In this document: positions 35,066 through 45,618 of the stretch, piece after piece | Layout: each line of letters begins with the position of its first letter | Numbering within the stretch: the stretch's first letter is position 1 | NCBI GenBank assembly: GCA_002286855.1 | Contig: NRSV01000008.1 | Location: 434,001-498,000 of the forward strand | Length of the DNA stretch: 64,000 nt | Origin: Bipolaris cookei | Taxonomy: Eukaryota; Ascomycota; Dothideomycetes; Pleosporales; Pleosporaceae | Direction of reading: 5' to 3' | Translations under genes and position numbers: made by a program | The notes under the pieces: model-generated | Seen by the model: the letters and a program-made list of their open reading frames with translations, nothing else | Database searches by the model: none | What the model was told of the DNA's origin: nothing

Positions 35066-35317
35066 CGGGAAGCAAGCGAATATCTGGGAATAAATTTTTC
35101 ATGCATAACATTGTTGGGATGGGGCTGAGCATATTCAGTGATTGTGTGAGGAGGCATGGTTGGGTGTTCAGCTCACCAGTCCATATAAAAATATTGAGGG
35201 AAGATGTCCTGGGTAACATCTAGAAGGGTGTCGCATGTATTGTACACTACTTTTTGGGTATCATGCTCCCACTGAACCTATACGAATAACATGAGCCACA
35301 CATTTACAATCCACATC

Positions 35318-36235
35318 TCAAGCCTCTCTCCTCACACCAAAAAAGTAATTCCCCCATTGCTCGCTCCCTCCGACTTCCTTCCACCCCAGCCCAGGCACAT
35401 ACATGACGCCCATGCTCTTTACACTACCCCATCCCGGCTGCTTTGCAAACCAATTCCTCAGCTCCTTCTCATTGACATATTTACTCCACTCATGCGTTCC
35501 CTTAGGTACCATGCCCAGCACATCCTCTGCAATCACATTCGTGACCAGCCAGCTCGTCCATGTCCTTGCTATTGTGCTCATTATAAGCCATCCGCCGGGC
35601 TTTACATGCGGTAACACATGCTCTAGAAACGGTCCTGGAGCGTTGACATGCTCAATGACTTCGAAGAGCGAGACAACATCGAAAGCCTCTGTATCCGAAC
35701 TTGGGCGAGGGAAGTCTTCGATGGAGGTATTCAGATATGTGAGTTTGCCAGGCGATGTCAGCACAGGGTCACGGCGCTTGTGCGCCTCGGCAATGGTGAG
35801 GACCTGAGGTGTGGGGTCGATTGCTGTGACGGATATGGTGGTCGGGAGCCGTGCAGCTGATTCAGCGAAGATTCCGCCACCACAACCGATATCTAGATAA
35901 CGAAGTTTCTGGCCTGGTGTAGGAGGGGCTATAGTAGAGCGACATCGCGTTATAAATTCGTGGCGAAGGGGATTCATTAGGTGCAGGGGGCGTGAAGGGC
36001 CATGGGGATCCCACCACGACGATGCGAGAGCATTGAAGTGGGAAACTTCGGTTGGATCGACAGTGGAGTTGGGCGTGGGATTGTGTTGTTTTGGAGGTGT
36101 GGTCGTTATACTTCGCGATGCCAATGCGGGAAGTATGTGGAATGGCATAGGTCTTTGAAGTGGATGAAAGCTTAGCGATTGTGAGACATGGGTTCGAATT
36201 GAGCCTATCGTTCTCGTGGGATTTGGTGGCTTCAT
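35318..36235 (-). CDS. COQ3: Ubiquinone biosynthesis O-methyltransferase Coq3
   Basis: SAM-dependent O-methyltransferase catalysing both O-methylations in coenzyme Q synthesis, on the matrix face of the inner mitochondrial membrane. Single exon. I chose the ATG at 36235 (MKPPNPTRTIGSIRTHVS) because it begins a basic, Ser/Thr-rich mitochondrial presequence; the frame is open 36 codons further. Methyltransferase motif I is YLDIGCGGGIFAE, then VTAIDPTPQ, motif II FDVVSLFEVIEHV and motif III HVKPGGWLIMSTI. The substrate-side stretch SWWDPHGPSRPLHLMNPLRHEFI is a Coq3/UbiG hallmark. About 305 residues, the usual size. Confidence 0.94.
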   Translation of the reverse strand: MKPPNPTRTIGSIRTHVSQSLSFHPLQRPMPFHILPALASRSITTTPPKQHNPTPNSTVDPTEVSHFNALASSWWDPHGPSRPLHLMNPLRHEFITRCRSTIAPPTPGQKLRYLDIGCGGGIFAESAARLPTTISVTAIDPTPQVLTIAEAHKRRDPVLTSPGKLTYLNTSIEDFPRPSSDTEAFDVVSLFEVIEHVNAPGPFLEHVLPHVKPGGWLIMSTIARTWTSWLVTNVIAEDVLGMVPKGTHEWSKYVNEKELRNWFAKQPGWGSVKSMGVMYVPGLGWKEVGGSEQWGNYFFGVRREA

Positions 36236-36956
36236 TGCTGGTATGTGAGTTTGCAGCGTTCCTTTCTGTGCATAGACGACGCGGTTGACGTTGATGTTAC
36301 CAAAAGTTTTGGGGGACGTGCACGAACACCGATCGCCAGGCACTCCAGTCTCGGCCCCGCGTCACGTTTCCTCCACAGTGACACTCCTATCACTTATGTA
36401 TACTGAATGTATACTGAATTGAAATATAATTGAATTGGCTTGAACTTTGACATGGCTTATCCTGGCTTCCCTGACCCTTCTGTTGCCTCAATGCGTGATA
36501 TCTGGATTTTCGACAGGCATGCGAACAGCATCAATAATGGCTGTCTCTGGGCCACCTTGAAATGTTAACTATAATCATGTGTCGACATAGGACTCAGTGC
36601 TTCAACTTATTGACTAAACCCACGGCACATGACATCGCAGAAGTGAAGGTGAAAGAGGTGAAGGCGAAGGTGACCACGGAATCTCAAACAAGGTCTTCTC
36701 TCACTTAGCGCAGGTTGGTTCTCCGCCTAAACCAGACTTCTCAAATTCTCGTTCCTGCTGTATAATGATAAATTTGTTACAAGGAGGATAACACCCTGCA
36801 TTACAAAAAGATAGTCACTCCTCAAGAGATCAACATGCCCCAGTAAAGCGCTCAAATCTAACCATCTCAAACAATGTGATCGTATCATCAACCTAGCGGA
36901 TGAAGAATGTAATGGTAATATGACGAGACTAGATTTACAGTAAAACATCAAAATCT
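36236..36956. other. Intergenic region upstream of COQ3
   Basis: Short AT-rich repeats near 36390-36440 (two TATACTGAAT copies). No gene supported. Confidence 0.45.
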
Positions 36957-37461
36957 ATGAACAAAGTGCTGACTAGCGATAAAAATACGCCCGAAAATAC
37001 ACGCAAACAGCTGGAGGCAGATCCTAAAAAGAAGACTACCAAGCGGAAGGTGTCCAACCCTTTCGCTAGCAGCCGTGTCACTTCTATTCAAGGTTTCGGT
37101 TAATTTTTCTTGGTTTCAACATATATCGTCTGTGCAGACGGCATACCTGCACTACCTGACGACTGGCGCAAGCACATCTTGAAACCCTTCTAACGCTTCG
37201 CCGCCGATGACAGCAGGGCGTAGTTGGCACTGGCTACCATGCCCGACGTCCAACAAAAGACGAAAGCTTACGCTTTGGCTGGTTTCTTTGCCATTACGTC
37301 CAAAAATTGACTTCATTAGTAACTCATGGATAAAATCCGTCAGATGATTCGCCGCAGCAAGTAGATGGAGTCGAAGGAGAAAGACGTCAAAGAGCTGGTA
37401 CTACATCTGCAGTTCGAAGCCATTGAGAGCTTGAGAGAGCAGGTCGGAGACTTGGAGTGAT
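36957..37461 (+). pseudogene. Second relic of the GIPALPD-W orphan family
   Basis: An ATG at 36957 gives a Lys-rich N-terminus. An intron of about 45 bp (near 37094-37138, ending TGTGCAG) leads to DGIPALPDDWRKHILKPF, then RFAADDSRA, PDVQQKTKAYALAGFF, DKIRQMIRRSK and a C-terminal heptad segment ending at 37461. In-frame TAA and TAG codons interrupt it repeatedly (after KPF, SRA, TSKN, RRSK). Several can be explained by C-to-T change, as from repeat-induced point mutation. It is homologous to the relic at 9537-10198. Function unknown. Confidence 0.6.
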
Positions 37462-38079
37462 GTTAGACGACCTCAAGTAGCGTATCATGAAGTTCGGTGG
37501 GATATAAGTATCCTTCTATAGCTTGACTTGAGCGGGTTATGGTGCTTGGGTTGTGCAAGGGAATGGTATATACCAGAAACCTCACTCTTGCCGCCGACCG
37601 CTTCTTTATCGCCAGTGTCTGCCTGGTTTGGAGTCTTTTGAACAATACATATGTCGTGAAGTTTCTTCTCGTCCAATGCTCTAGCATCACTCGGAACATC
37701 TATGGAGTGATTAGCGTGGTAACTTTGACTAAGACAAGCAAATTACGGCTGGACTTATCCTCGAAATCGCATGGTTAGACATACGTTGGCGGCAACGCAA
37801 CCCACTTGTCTTCTTGTTGCAGATATACCTAGTACATTTGGGGTGAGTGATCATTCCAGCCGTATCCGCGTGGGTCTGTCATCTCCAGGGTCGAAAGAGG
37901 GTTTGAAAAAAAGAGTTTGGGGGACAATAATGCCGAGATGGATTCCGTGTAGAGTGTGCGCAGAAGGAGAGTAGAAGTAGGTGAGTAGCATAGACTAGAT
38001 AGTTCGAAAGCGGCAGCACATGAGAACAGTTCGTTTGCTACCAGGAACTAAGCCAAATCAAGAATCACCATTCACTTTG
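37462..38079. other. Intergenic region at the left flank of the NLR element
   Basis: No supported gene. Confidence 0.4.
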
Positions 38080-38083
38080 ACTA

Positions 38084-38590
38084 ACCTCCCCCCCCCCCCT
38101 TGTGTAGCGAAAGACCCCTGCGTCGCAATAAGAACAACAAGTACTTTGACTTTAGACTAGCTTCACCCTTTCTCTACAGCATAGTCGTGGTAAAAAAATG
38201 TCAACAACATTATTAGCAAGTAAATATTTATAGATCCTATAGTTTATATCTAAAAATTGCACTCAATAAGTTACTATATCATATAGTTCGCGTTGAACAC
38301 GCACCATCTACGCAACTTAATTCCAGCCACAACAGCGTAGTCTGAGCCACTTACTTTCTAAAATGTAGTTTTATAGGTCCTTAAGCTCTTTTAATAGTAT
38401 ATATGTTATAGTCTAACAGTATACAACTATATACACGCTGCAGAGCTGGTCTCCGCTACACAGGGAGGTACATGTAGCGTACTGCAGCGACGAAAGCGGA
38501 TACAATAGTACTATTATGTAATCTTCGCCTACGCAGCTCTGCGTACCGCTCGGATATAGCTCGGTGCATACCATAGCAGCAACTAGCGTA
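38084..38590 (+). repeat. Left terminal inverted repeat of the NLR element
   Basis: Imperfect inverted partner of 45120-45616. The first 100 bp or so align with few differences apart from a longer C run on this side. Inner parts are more diverged but stay in order. Confidence 0.75.
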
Positions 38591-38685
38591 TAGCTAACAC
38601 TAGATAGATGGCTTCAGGTTGGTATGCACTCGTCGCTAATGTATAGCTCAAGGGCAAGGACTGTAGCGTGACAGCGATAGTAGAA

Positions 38686-41600
38686 TTACATTATAAAGTC
38701 TAACTCCCTACTTTGCATGCGCGCCAATGCACGCTCTGACACCATCCGGTGTGGGTGAGTCTCTGCCAGCGTAGTCTCCTTCACCTTGACTACGTGCTCT
38801 AGCAGCTCTATTGCCTCTTCCGTCTGCCCATTAACATCATATGCGATAGCAAGCGCGTGCTGCGATGCTAGCCGAGAAGGGTGAGTCTCTGCTATTGTTG
38901 TCTGTTTTATCTTAACTACATACTCTAGTAGCTCTACCGCCTTTTTCGTCTGCCCGTTAGCATTGTATGCACGAGCAAGCGCGTGCTGCGATGCCAGCCG
39001 GTCTGGGTGAGTCTCTGCTAGCGTAGTCTCCTCGACCTTGACGACGTGCTCTAGCAGCTCTATTGCCTCCTTCGTCTGCCCGTTGACCCGGTAGGCACGA
39101 GCAAGCTCGTGCTGCGATGCCAGCCGGTCTGGGTGAGTCTCTGCCAGTGTAGTCCTGTGCACCTTGACGACGTGCTCCAGCAGCTCTACCGCCTTCTTCG
39201 TCTGCTTGTTAGCATGGTACGCACGAGCAAGCTCGTGCTGCGATGCTAGCCGGTCCAGGTGAGTCTCTGCTAGCGTAGTCTCCCGCACCTTGGCGACATG
39301 CTCTAGCAGCTCTACCGCCTCCTTCGTCTGTCCGTTCGCATGGTATGCACTAGCAAGCTCGTGCTGTGATGCTAGCCGAGAAGGGTGAGTCTCTGCCAGC
39401 GTAGTCTTGTGCGCCTTAACGACGTGTTCCAGCAGCTCTACCGCCTCCTTCGTCCGCCCGTTGGCATGGTATGCACCAGCGAGCTCGTGCTGCGATGTAA
39501 GCCGGTCAGGGTGGGTCTCTGCCAGCGTAGTCTTGTGCACCTTGACGACGTGCTCTAGTAGCTCTACCGCCTGCCTAGCGTGGCCTAAGTATCCTAGATT
39601 TCTTGCTGCGAGGTCCCATATCCGTATGTGCTCTCGTGACGGATCTGACGGAGTGATTTCAAGAACCTTAAAGATATCCTTTAGTAATGACTCTAGCTTC
39701 TTGTCTTCCCTCATCTTGTTCAACGCCCATCCACACTCTAGTAAGATAGGCAATATCATTCCCAGCGGGCCAAACAAAAAGATATTTTCAACGCTAGGCA
39801 ATAGAAACGACTGTATGTGCAGCCGCAGCTGCCTCTCGTACATCTGCCATGTCTCTGACTCGCTACGTGATAGTGCAAGAATACATCCTGCGCTCACCCA
39901 CGCTGCTTGCTGCTGCTTCTGATCCAGCCTGTCTTTCGCCCACGCGTGCGCTAGTGGATGCATTGACAGTCCGTCCAGATCGTCTAAGCGGTGTCTTGTC
40001 ACCAGAGAGAGCGATGCAAGTAGAGCACTGGCTCTGTTGAGCGGGTAGTCCTCCCACTCGTCTGCTTGTCGGTCGATGAACTCTGGCAGCTGAGACACGT
40101 GCCATGGTATAAGAGCGTCCAACTCGTCAGTCTGGCCGACTTCGGTCTTAATCATATCTTGAGCACCTTTCCACGCGCCTAGAAAGACGTTGAGTGGCAG
40201 CACACTAGAGTGCAGCATAGAAAGAACACTAAGCAAGTCTAACGCATCTCGGCCTACCTCGTCGTCAGAGTTGGTCAGTACTGCGATAGATGCTTCAAAC
40301 GTCGCGTAGACATGCTGGTACCGTGACTGTTGCTGCTTAGGGTAGTGCTTCAGCAGCCGCTCGCGCAGCCGCTTATAGTTGTCGACATACTGGTCTAGCC
40401 GACAGTACCCTTCTGCAATATACGCCCCAGCCTGGATCAGCGCAAGCGTGTGTGACCCTAGCAGCTGCACGGTAGCCTGTGCCTGCTCTCTGCAAGCCTG
40501 CCATGATGCTTCTGGCACACGGGCGGCTTTGAGCAGAAGCTGCGTCGAGTCCTCTTCCTCTAGACCTTCGAGCGCTTCTGTAGGCAGCGTGCTATACTGG
40601 CTGCACTCAGGCACACGCGAAGTTATGATCACTGCACCTTGCGCCCCAGACGGGACGTATGCTGTATAGTCGAACGCTGGGTTGTCGGCGTTGTCTAGGA
40701 TCAGCAGTCAGCGGTCGGGCGTGTTGGCGAGCGCCTGGAGTGATTCCTCAACACTCTCTGCATACGACCCGAGCGCCTTTGCGATAGCTAAGAAGCCGTT
40801 CTTAGCAGTTAACGGGCTGCCGACGTCTACCCAGAACACGCCCCAGAAGCTGTTGGTTGTTAGCGAAGGCACAAGTACAAAGCACAGTGAAGCTACGACG
40901 CACTCTTCTCGCAGTAGGTCTGCAACTCTCAAGCATACCTCGCTCTTTCCTATCCCACCTATGCCTGTGATGACTAGTCGCTTCTGCTTAGGTGTGCCTA
41001 GCTTATTGTTGCGCAATGCGCTCTGAATCCGATCAACAAGCTCTAACCGCCCAGTGAATAGACTATTAACTAGACGAGGTACTATCCAGTGCACGTTTTT
41101 AGCTGCCTGTATTTTAGCACTAAGATGCGCAACGTTAGATATACATTACCTACGCCTAAAACGTTGTGCAATACAGCGCTCAGTGAACTTCTATGTAAAC
41201 TTAGTAGATTAACTATACTATAAGCTTAGGATAATGCTTACATTAATAACTATTACAAAAGATAACTCTGCTCTATCTACACGACGTTAGCACTAGGTTG
41301 CTCTGCATATCATGCAAAGTCTTCAATGTACACACTTTGCTTCTGTTGTAGGTTCTCAATGCAGTCCCTCACCCGAAACTTCTGCGCCTGATGTTGTAGA
41401 TACTCGCCCGTCGCCGCTTCTATCCTGCCCTGTTCTTTATACTCAGCAAGGCCAACATCCTGTAGCCCCTGGTCAACATTGAAGCGGAAGTACCGCTTCT
41501 CGTCGTAGTGCTTCGCCCACCGCGCGATAAACTTCCTCTCTGTCTCCTCTGTCTCTGTCGCGATCCCAACTAGGCTCTTTGACAGGAACTTGGCTATGTT

Positions 41601-42475
41601 GTCCTTCAGCGCCTTCTTGCCAGGGTTCCCAGTACCAATAGAAACAAAACACTTGACTAGCGGCTTTAAATCGCCTGTGTTGGGGCTCCAGATGTTAGCC
41701 GCCTCTCCTTCCACCTCATCGACAGGGTTATTGGCACCCAGCGCGCCATCCACGAAGTGTCGCGCCCCAATCGAGACAGGGTCGAAGAAGCCCGTCGCCG
41801 CCGACGTCGCAAGGGCTGCCTGGCAGATGGTTGCAGGGATCTCGCCTTCGTCAGGCAGCGTGTAGCTCCTCAGGCGTGTGACGCCGGCTGTCTCTTTCGC
41901 CGTCGCACAGACAAACCTTGTGCTGTATTAGTAGGACGCTATATACCTATGCAGTACACTTACGTGTGACACCCACGCTTCCTACCATCGTTAAAGGCGT
42001 CTGCTAAGGAGGCATCCGTCTTAGAGATTGCATCTTCGACAGCCTTCTTCAGCTTCGCTGAGTCAAACCGCGCCTTCACTTTGCCGCTCCAGCTAACAGG
42101 AAGCCAGCTAGACTTCTCCTCGAACACAGTCTTCATCAACTCGCTATACGCTGCGATGCATGCATCTACATCCATCTCTAGCCGGCCGAGCATAATGGCG
42201 ATAAGTCTGTCACGTCAGTCTTGTCTGGCCAGCATGTAGTCTTCTACCTACCCGCCTGTGCTAGTACCACCAATGAGGTCAAACACCTCATATGGCTTCG
42301 CACAAGGAAGACCGGCTTTCTGGCGTTCGTGGTTCAGTCGGGTCATCAGGCCTTTCAGGATGTACAGCGTCGACAGACCGCGCACGCCGCCGCCGTCGAG
42401 CGACAGCAGGCAGAGGCCGGTGGTGTCAAGCGGGTTGGGCTCGCCGCCGTGCTGGGTCGCGACGCTCTGCGCCAT
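38686..42475 (-). pseudogene. Patatin / NB-ARC / TPR NLR (PLP-1/PNT1-like), one in-frame stop
   Basis: NOD-like receptor with a phospholipase head. Exons 42475-42252, 42206-41964, 41922-41334 and 41106-38686 total 1159 codons in one frame; the third intron (227 bp) is the least certain. Patatin domain: SLDGGGVRGLSTLYIL (oxyanion loop), GGTSTGG with the nucleophile Ser, and FVDGALGANNPV with the catalytic Asp. NB-ARC: HWIVPRLVNSLFTGR, then P-loop GIGGIGKSE. Walker B LLILDNADN directly follows a TGA at 40708-40710, probably a former TGG (Trp). Seven 42-residue TPRs close the protein (ELLEHVVKVHKTTLAETHPD type). This architecture matches fungal PLP-1/PNT1, which trigger cell death on non-self SEC-9. 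One lesion in about 1160 codons means recent loss, readthrough or sequencing error. It lies inside a TIR element. Confidence 0.88.
38690..39590 (-). repeat. Seven tandem 126-bp TPR-coding repeats
   Basis: Each unit encodes 42 residues of the form ANGQTKEAVELLEHVVKV plus TTLAETHPDRLASQHELARAY. Units are very alike. Changes cluster at a few positions (after KV, at the H/S before RL, and at AN/VN). Confidence 0.85.
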
Positions 42476-43018
42476 GGCGGTGTTTTACAGTGAAATGTGC
42501 TTGTTGGTGGTGGAGCGTGCCAGGTCAGGTCAACGGCGGATGCATAGCGAGCGCCCATAGTGGGCGAAGGACCTTTCTGTAGGCTGGCAACAAGGCTTGC
42601 AACAAGGCTGGCGACTGGGCTGCAGGCTGAGCTGCAGACTGAGAGCTGTAGGATGTGCGCTATGCAGCAGGCGGCGCAGATGGCGTCCTGCCAGTGGTGC
42701 TGCGAAGCGCCGGCACGGCTGCCCCAGTTGCCCCCCAGACGCCCCCAACCGTTCGCCCACTATCGTGAGACGAACCATGCAGTCTTTCCCTTCGGCCTTT
42801 CTTCCATGAGATGGTACGCTCAGCACTCGTGAATGGCACCACCAAGTCTCTAGGAGGTGTAAATAATAGCAGCGTAAGCAGAAGGTCTATTGCTTGCAGA
42901 GTTCTAATAATAGCTGTCAGCGGTCAAGCCACGTTCATGTGTCCTGCTGTGCGCAGTGTGTTGCTGTCTTCGCTCACTCCTTCTCTCGCTCGTCCGTCAC
43001 CACAACCACCGTTGTGAG

Positions 43019-44583
43019 ATGGACAGCGCTAGTATCGCGTTATCGGAAGGTCTCGATGCCTTTGAGGCTAGTAGTTTTGTTGCTCTGTCGAGATCCAGTA
43101 AAATCCCATACACCACTCTTTGGCACTGCGCACACGGACGATCGTCACTACAGGACAAGGCGAATGGTCAACAGTATCTCAACCCCTCTGAAGAGCAGTC
43201 TCTCGTTAAGTACTTGCTACGCATGTCTAGGAATGGCTTCCCTATCCCTGTTAAGTACCTGCGTTCACTAGCCCTTGTAATTGCACGCCAGCACTCCTCT
43301 ATCTTCCAAGCGCCTGCGGCAAGCGAGACGATCCGCCCTCCTGGCAAGAACTGGTCTCAAGCCTTCTACAAGCGACACCCCCACAGCTCCAGCCGAAGAG
43401 GGTGAAGGCGCTAGATTGGAATCGCCATGACCAAAACATCCACGAGAAGGTATAGCAATAGTTCGACATTATTGGGGCGGAGCTAGATAGAGCGGACATT
43501 TTGCCAGAGAACGTGTACAATATGGACGAGACAGGTGTGATGTTGAGCATGCTTGGCTCCCTCAAGGTTCTTGGAGGTAGAGACGACCTGCGCACCTACC
43601 GAGGCGCGGGCGTCAAGCGGGCGATGGTCACCGCGATCGAGTGCATCTCCGCAGACGGTAGGTCCCTGTATCTACTAATTATCTGGCTGGTAGCAACTCA
43701 TCGAAGCACGTGGACGACGTACCCTACTCCTGGGTGGCACTTTGCATATTCGCAGTCTGGCTACACAGACGCGAAGATCAGCTTCGATTGGCTGAAGCTC
43801 GTGTTTGAGCCCCAAACTAAGCCTCGAGCAGCTAGCAAGCCACGAACTCTGATCTGCGATGGTTTCGGGACGCATGAGTCGCTTGAGATTCTTAAATTTT
43901 GCTTTGAGAACAACATTACCCTGTGTCGCATACCATCGCATACTTCTCACAAGTTCCAGCCGTGTGATGTCGGAGTTTTTGGCCCATTGAAGACCGCATA
44001 TCGTGAGCAGGTAGAGAAGCTGTACCGTGGAGGTGCCAACACAGTCGGCAAGCAGCACTTCACATCTCTCTACAGTCGTGCACGTGAGCAGGCGCTCACT
44101 ACTCGAAACATTCGGGCTGGCTGGTCCAAGACAGGTTTGTATTCGTTCAGACCACACAAAGTACTTAAGGATATCCACAAGCCATTGGCCGAGCTACGTC
44201 TTCCTCAGGAAAACAGGCTCACCGACGACGAAATTCTCCAAACCCCAGTAACCTCAGATGCGCTTGTCGTGCTGCGCCACCAAATTGACCTAGGCGCTGA
44301 TAAGCTTGATGACTCGACTAGGCGTCGTTTACAGAAGCTGAATAATGCCGCACAAAAGTCCTTTGCTGAGTGTGCTCTTCTTCTGGATGAAAACCGGCTG
44401 CTGTTTGAGCAAAACAACGAAAGCAACTGCCGAAAGTCGGCCCGGCCTAGCAAGGTTGGTGAGGCGAAGGTGATGAGCTACGGTGACATATTGGAGGCTC
44501 AAGCGAAGCGCGATGCCAAAGAGGCAACTGTGCAGGAAGGGAAACGTAGGGCGAAGCGCAAAGGGCGTCCACCTAAAGGATAA
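43019..44583 (+). pseudogene. Fot1/pogo-type transposase within the NLR element, inactive
   Basis: An ATG at 43019 starts a DNA-binding region of about 120 residues (PSEEQSLVKYLLRMSRNGFP, then PPGKNWSQAFYKRHP). A one-base slip in the C run at 43378-43382 changes frame. The restored frame meets TAG at 43453 and 43459, and then runs open from before 43501 to 44583. Catalytic motifs are present: NMDETGVMLS, LICDGFGTHES and QPCDVGVFGPLK, giving three acidic residues. The C-terminus is basic (RRAKRKGRPPKG). I found no separate short inverted repeats or TA pair hugging this gene, so it may be the transposase of the whole 7.5-kb element rather than a nested Fot1. It is divergent from the NLR, with about 540 bp between. 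Confidence 0.85.
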
Positions 44584-45119
44584 GCAAAGAAGACACGAAA
44601 GAGTGAGGTGGAAGTTGCCGAGGATGAGATTAGAGCAATAGGTTTAACGGGTTGTTGTACCGTCCTCGCGTTCTAGAATAATAAAATTAGCGCTCAAGTT
44701 ACATGCTTGACGATAGCTGTGTGACTATGTTTGACTATTAGCTAGCTATATTAGAAGATGTGTACGCTCATTCCCATTTTAAGGACGTAGAGAACTACTC
44801 GCTAGCATCGCGCTTTCCTACGTGTTGATGATGGCAGTGAAATTGGGCTCGATCCGGGCTGAAGAAGTGTGTAGGCTAGGCTTGGAACGACTGCATACTT
44901 AACTTTGGGCGTTGGCGCACCTCCCCTGACGGACTCAAGTCTGCTCAAGGAAGGTTTAGTTAGTTAGAACAAATTGTAGGAACTGGTAGCGAGCAGCTGG
45001 GGCGATTGGGGCCCTGCTGGCGCTTCGCAGCATCGCTAGCGGGGCACGATCTGTGGCACGTAATGCGACGTCCCGCAAGCCTAGAGGCACGGAGTTAGTA
45101 GAAGAGGCACGTATGTAAC
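44584..45119. other. Spacer between transposase and right TIR
   Basis: No gene seen. A continuation of basic codons just after 44583 may be an old longer C-terminus of the transposase. Confidence 0.4.
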
Positions 45120-45616
45120 TAAGTAGTACTTGAAGGGTCTGTGCCGAGTCATATCCGAGCAGTACGCAGGGCTGCACAGGCGAAAACTACATAACAATAC
45201 CATTATATCCGCTTTCGTCGCTATGGCACGTTGCTTATACCTCCCTCTATAGAAGAGATCAGCTTTGCAGCACACATACAACTAGTAGAAGCTTTAATAT
45301 TAGACATATATTATTAGCATAGTTCTGGCCTCCTAATTGCTAAAAAATAGCACAATACACGCTGAGTCGGCGTTGTTGTAGCAGCCGTCGTGTTGCGCAG
45401 CTATCGTGGGTTAATCGCAAACCAAGCCATGCAACAACGTAGGCAGTGAAATTTTAGAGTATAGGTTGTAATATAGCTAATGAATTACTTATAGCTTATA
45501 CTATAAGATTCTTAACTACAGACATCTTATAGAGAAAGGGCGAAGCTGAAGCAAAGTTGAAGTACCTGTTGTTCCTATCGCGACGCAGGGGTCTTTCGCT
45601 ACGCAGGGGGGGAGGT
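45120..45616 (-). repeat. Right terminal inverted repeat of the NLR element
   Basis: Reverse complement is collinear with 38084-38590 (see the element entry). Confidence 0.75.
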
Positions 45617-45618
45617 TA

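Larger units (their letters stand above)
38082..45618. mobile_element. 7.5-kb TIR transposon carrying an NLR gene
   Basis: The outer ends are inverted copies. Left: TA, ACCTCC, a poly-C run, then GTAGCGAAAGACCCCTGCGT. Right, reverse-complemented: TA, ACCTCC, a shorter C run, then the same 20-mer. The similarity is collinear for about 0.5 kb inward (38084-38590 against 45616-45120). One anchor is GCGACGAAAGCGGATA, near 38489 and, inverted, near 45210. TA on both sides fits a Tc1/mariner-type target duplication. Inside are a patatin NLR on the minus strand and, divergently, a Fot1-type transposase. Both the transposase and the NLR carry stops, so this copy looks immobile. Confidence 0.75.

Noticed and set aside
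36236..36343. 36-codon N-terminal extension of COQ3
   Set aside because: The downstream ATG begins a typical mitochondrial presequence; the extension is Cys/Ser-rich and unlikely to be translated.
38081..38100. CTAACC followed by a long C run, as a possible internal telomere repeat
   Set aside because: There are no repeated CCCTAA units. The sequence is instead matched in inverse at 45600-45619 and belongs to a terminal inverted repeat.
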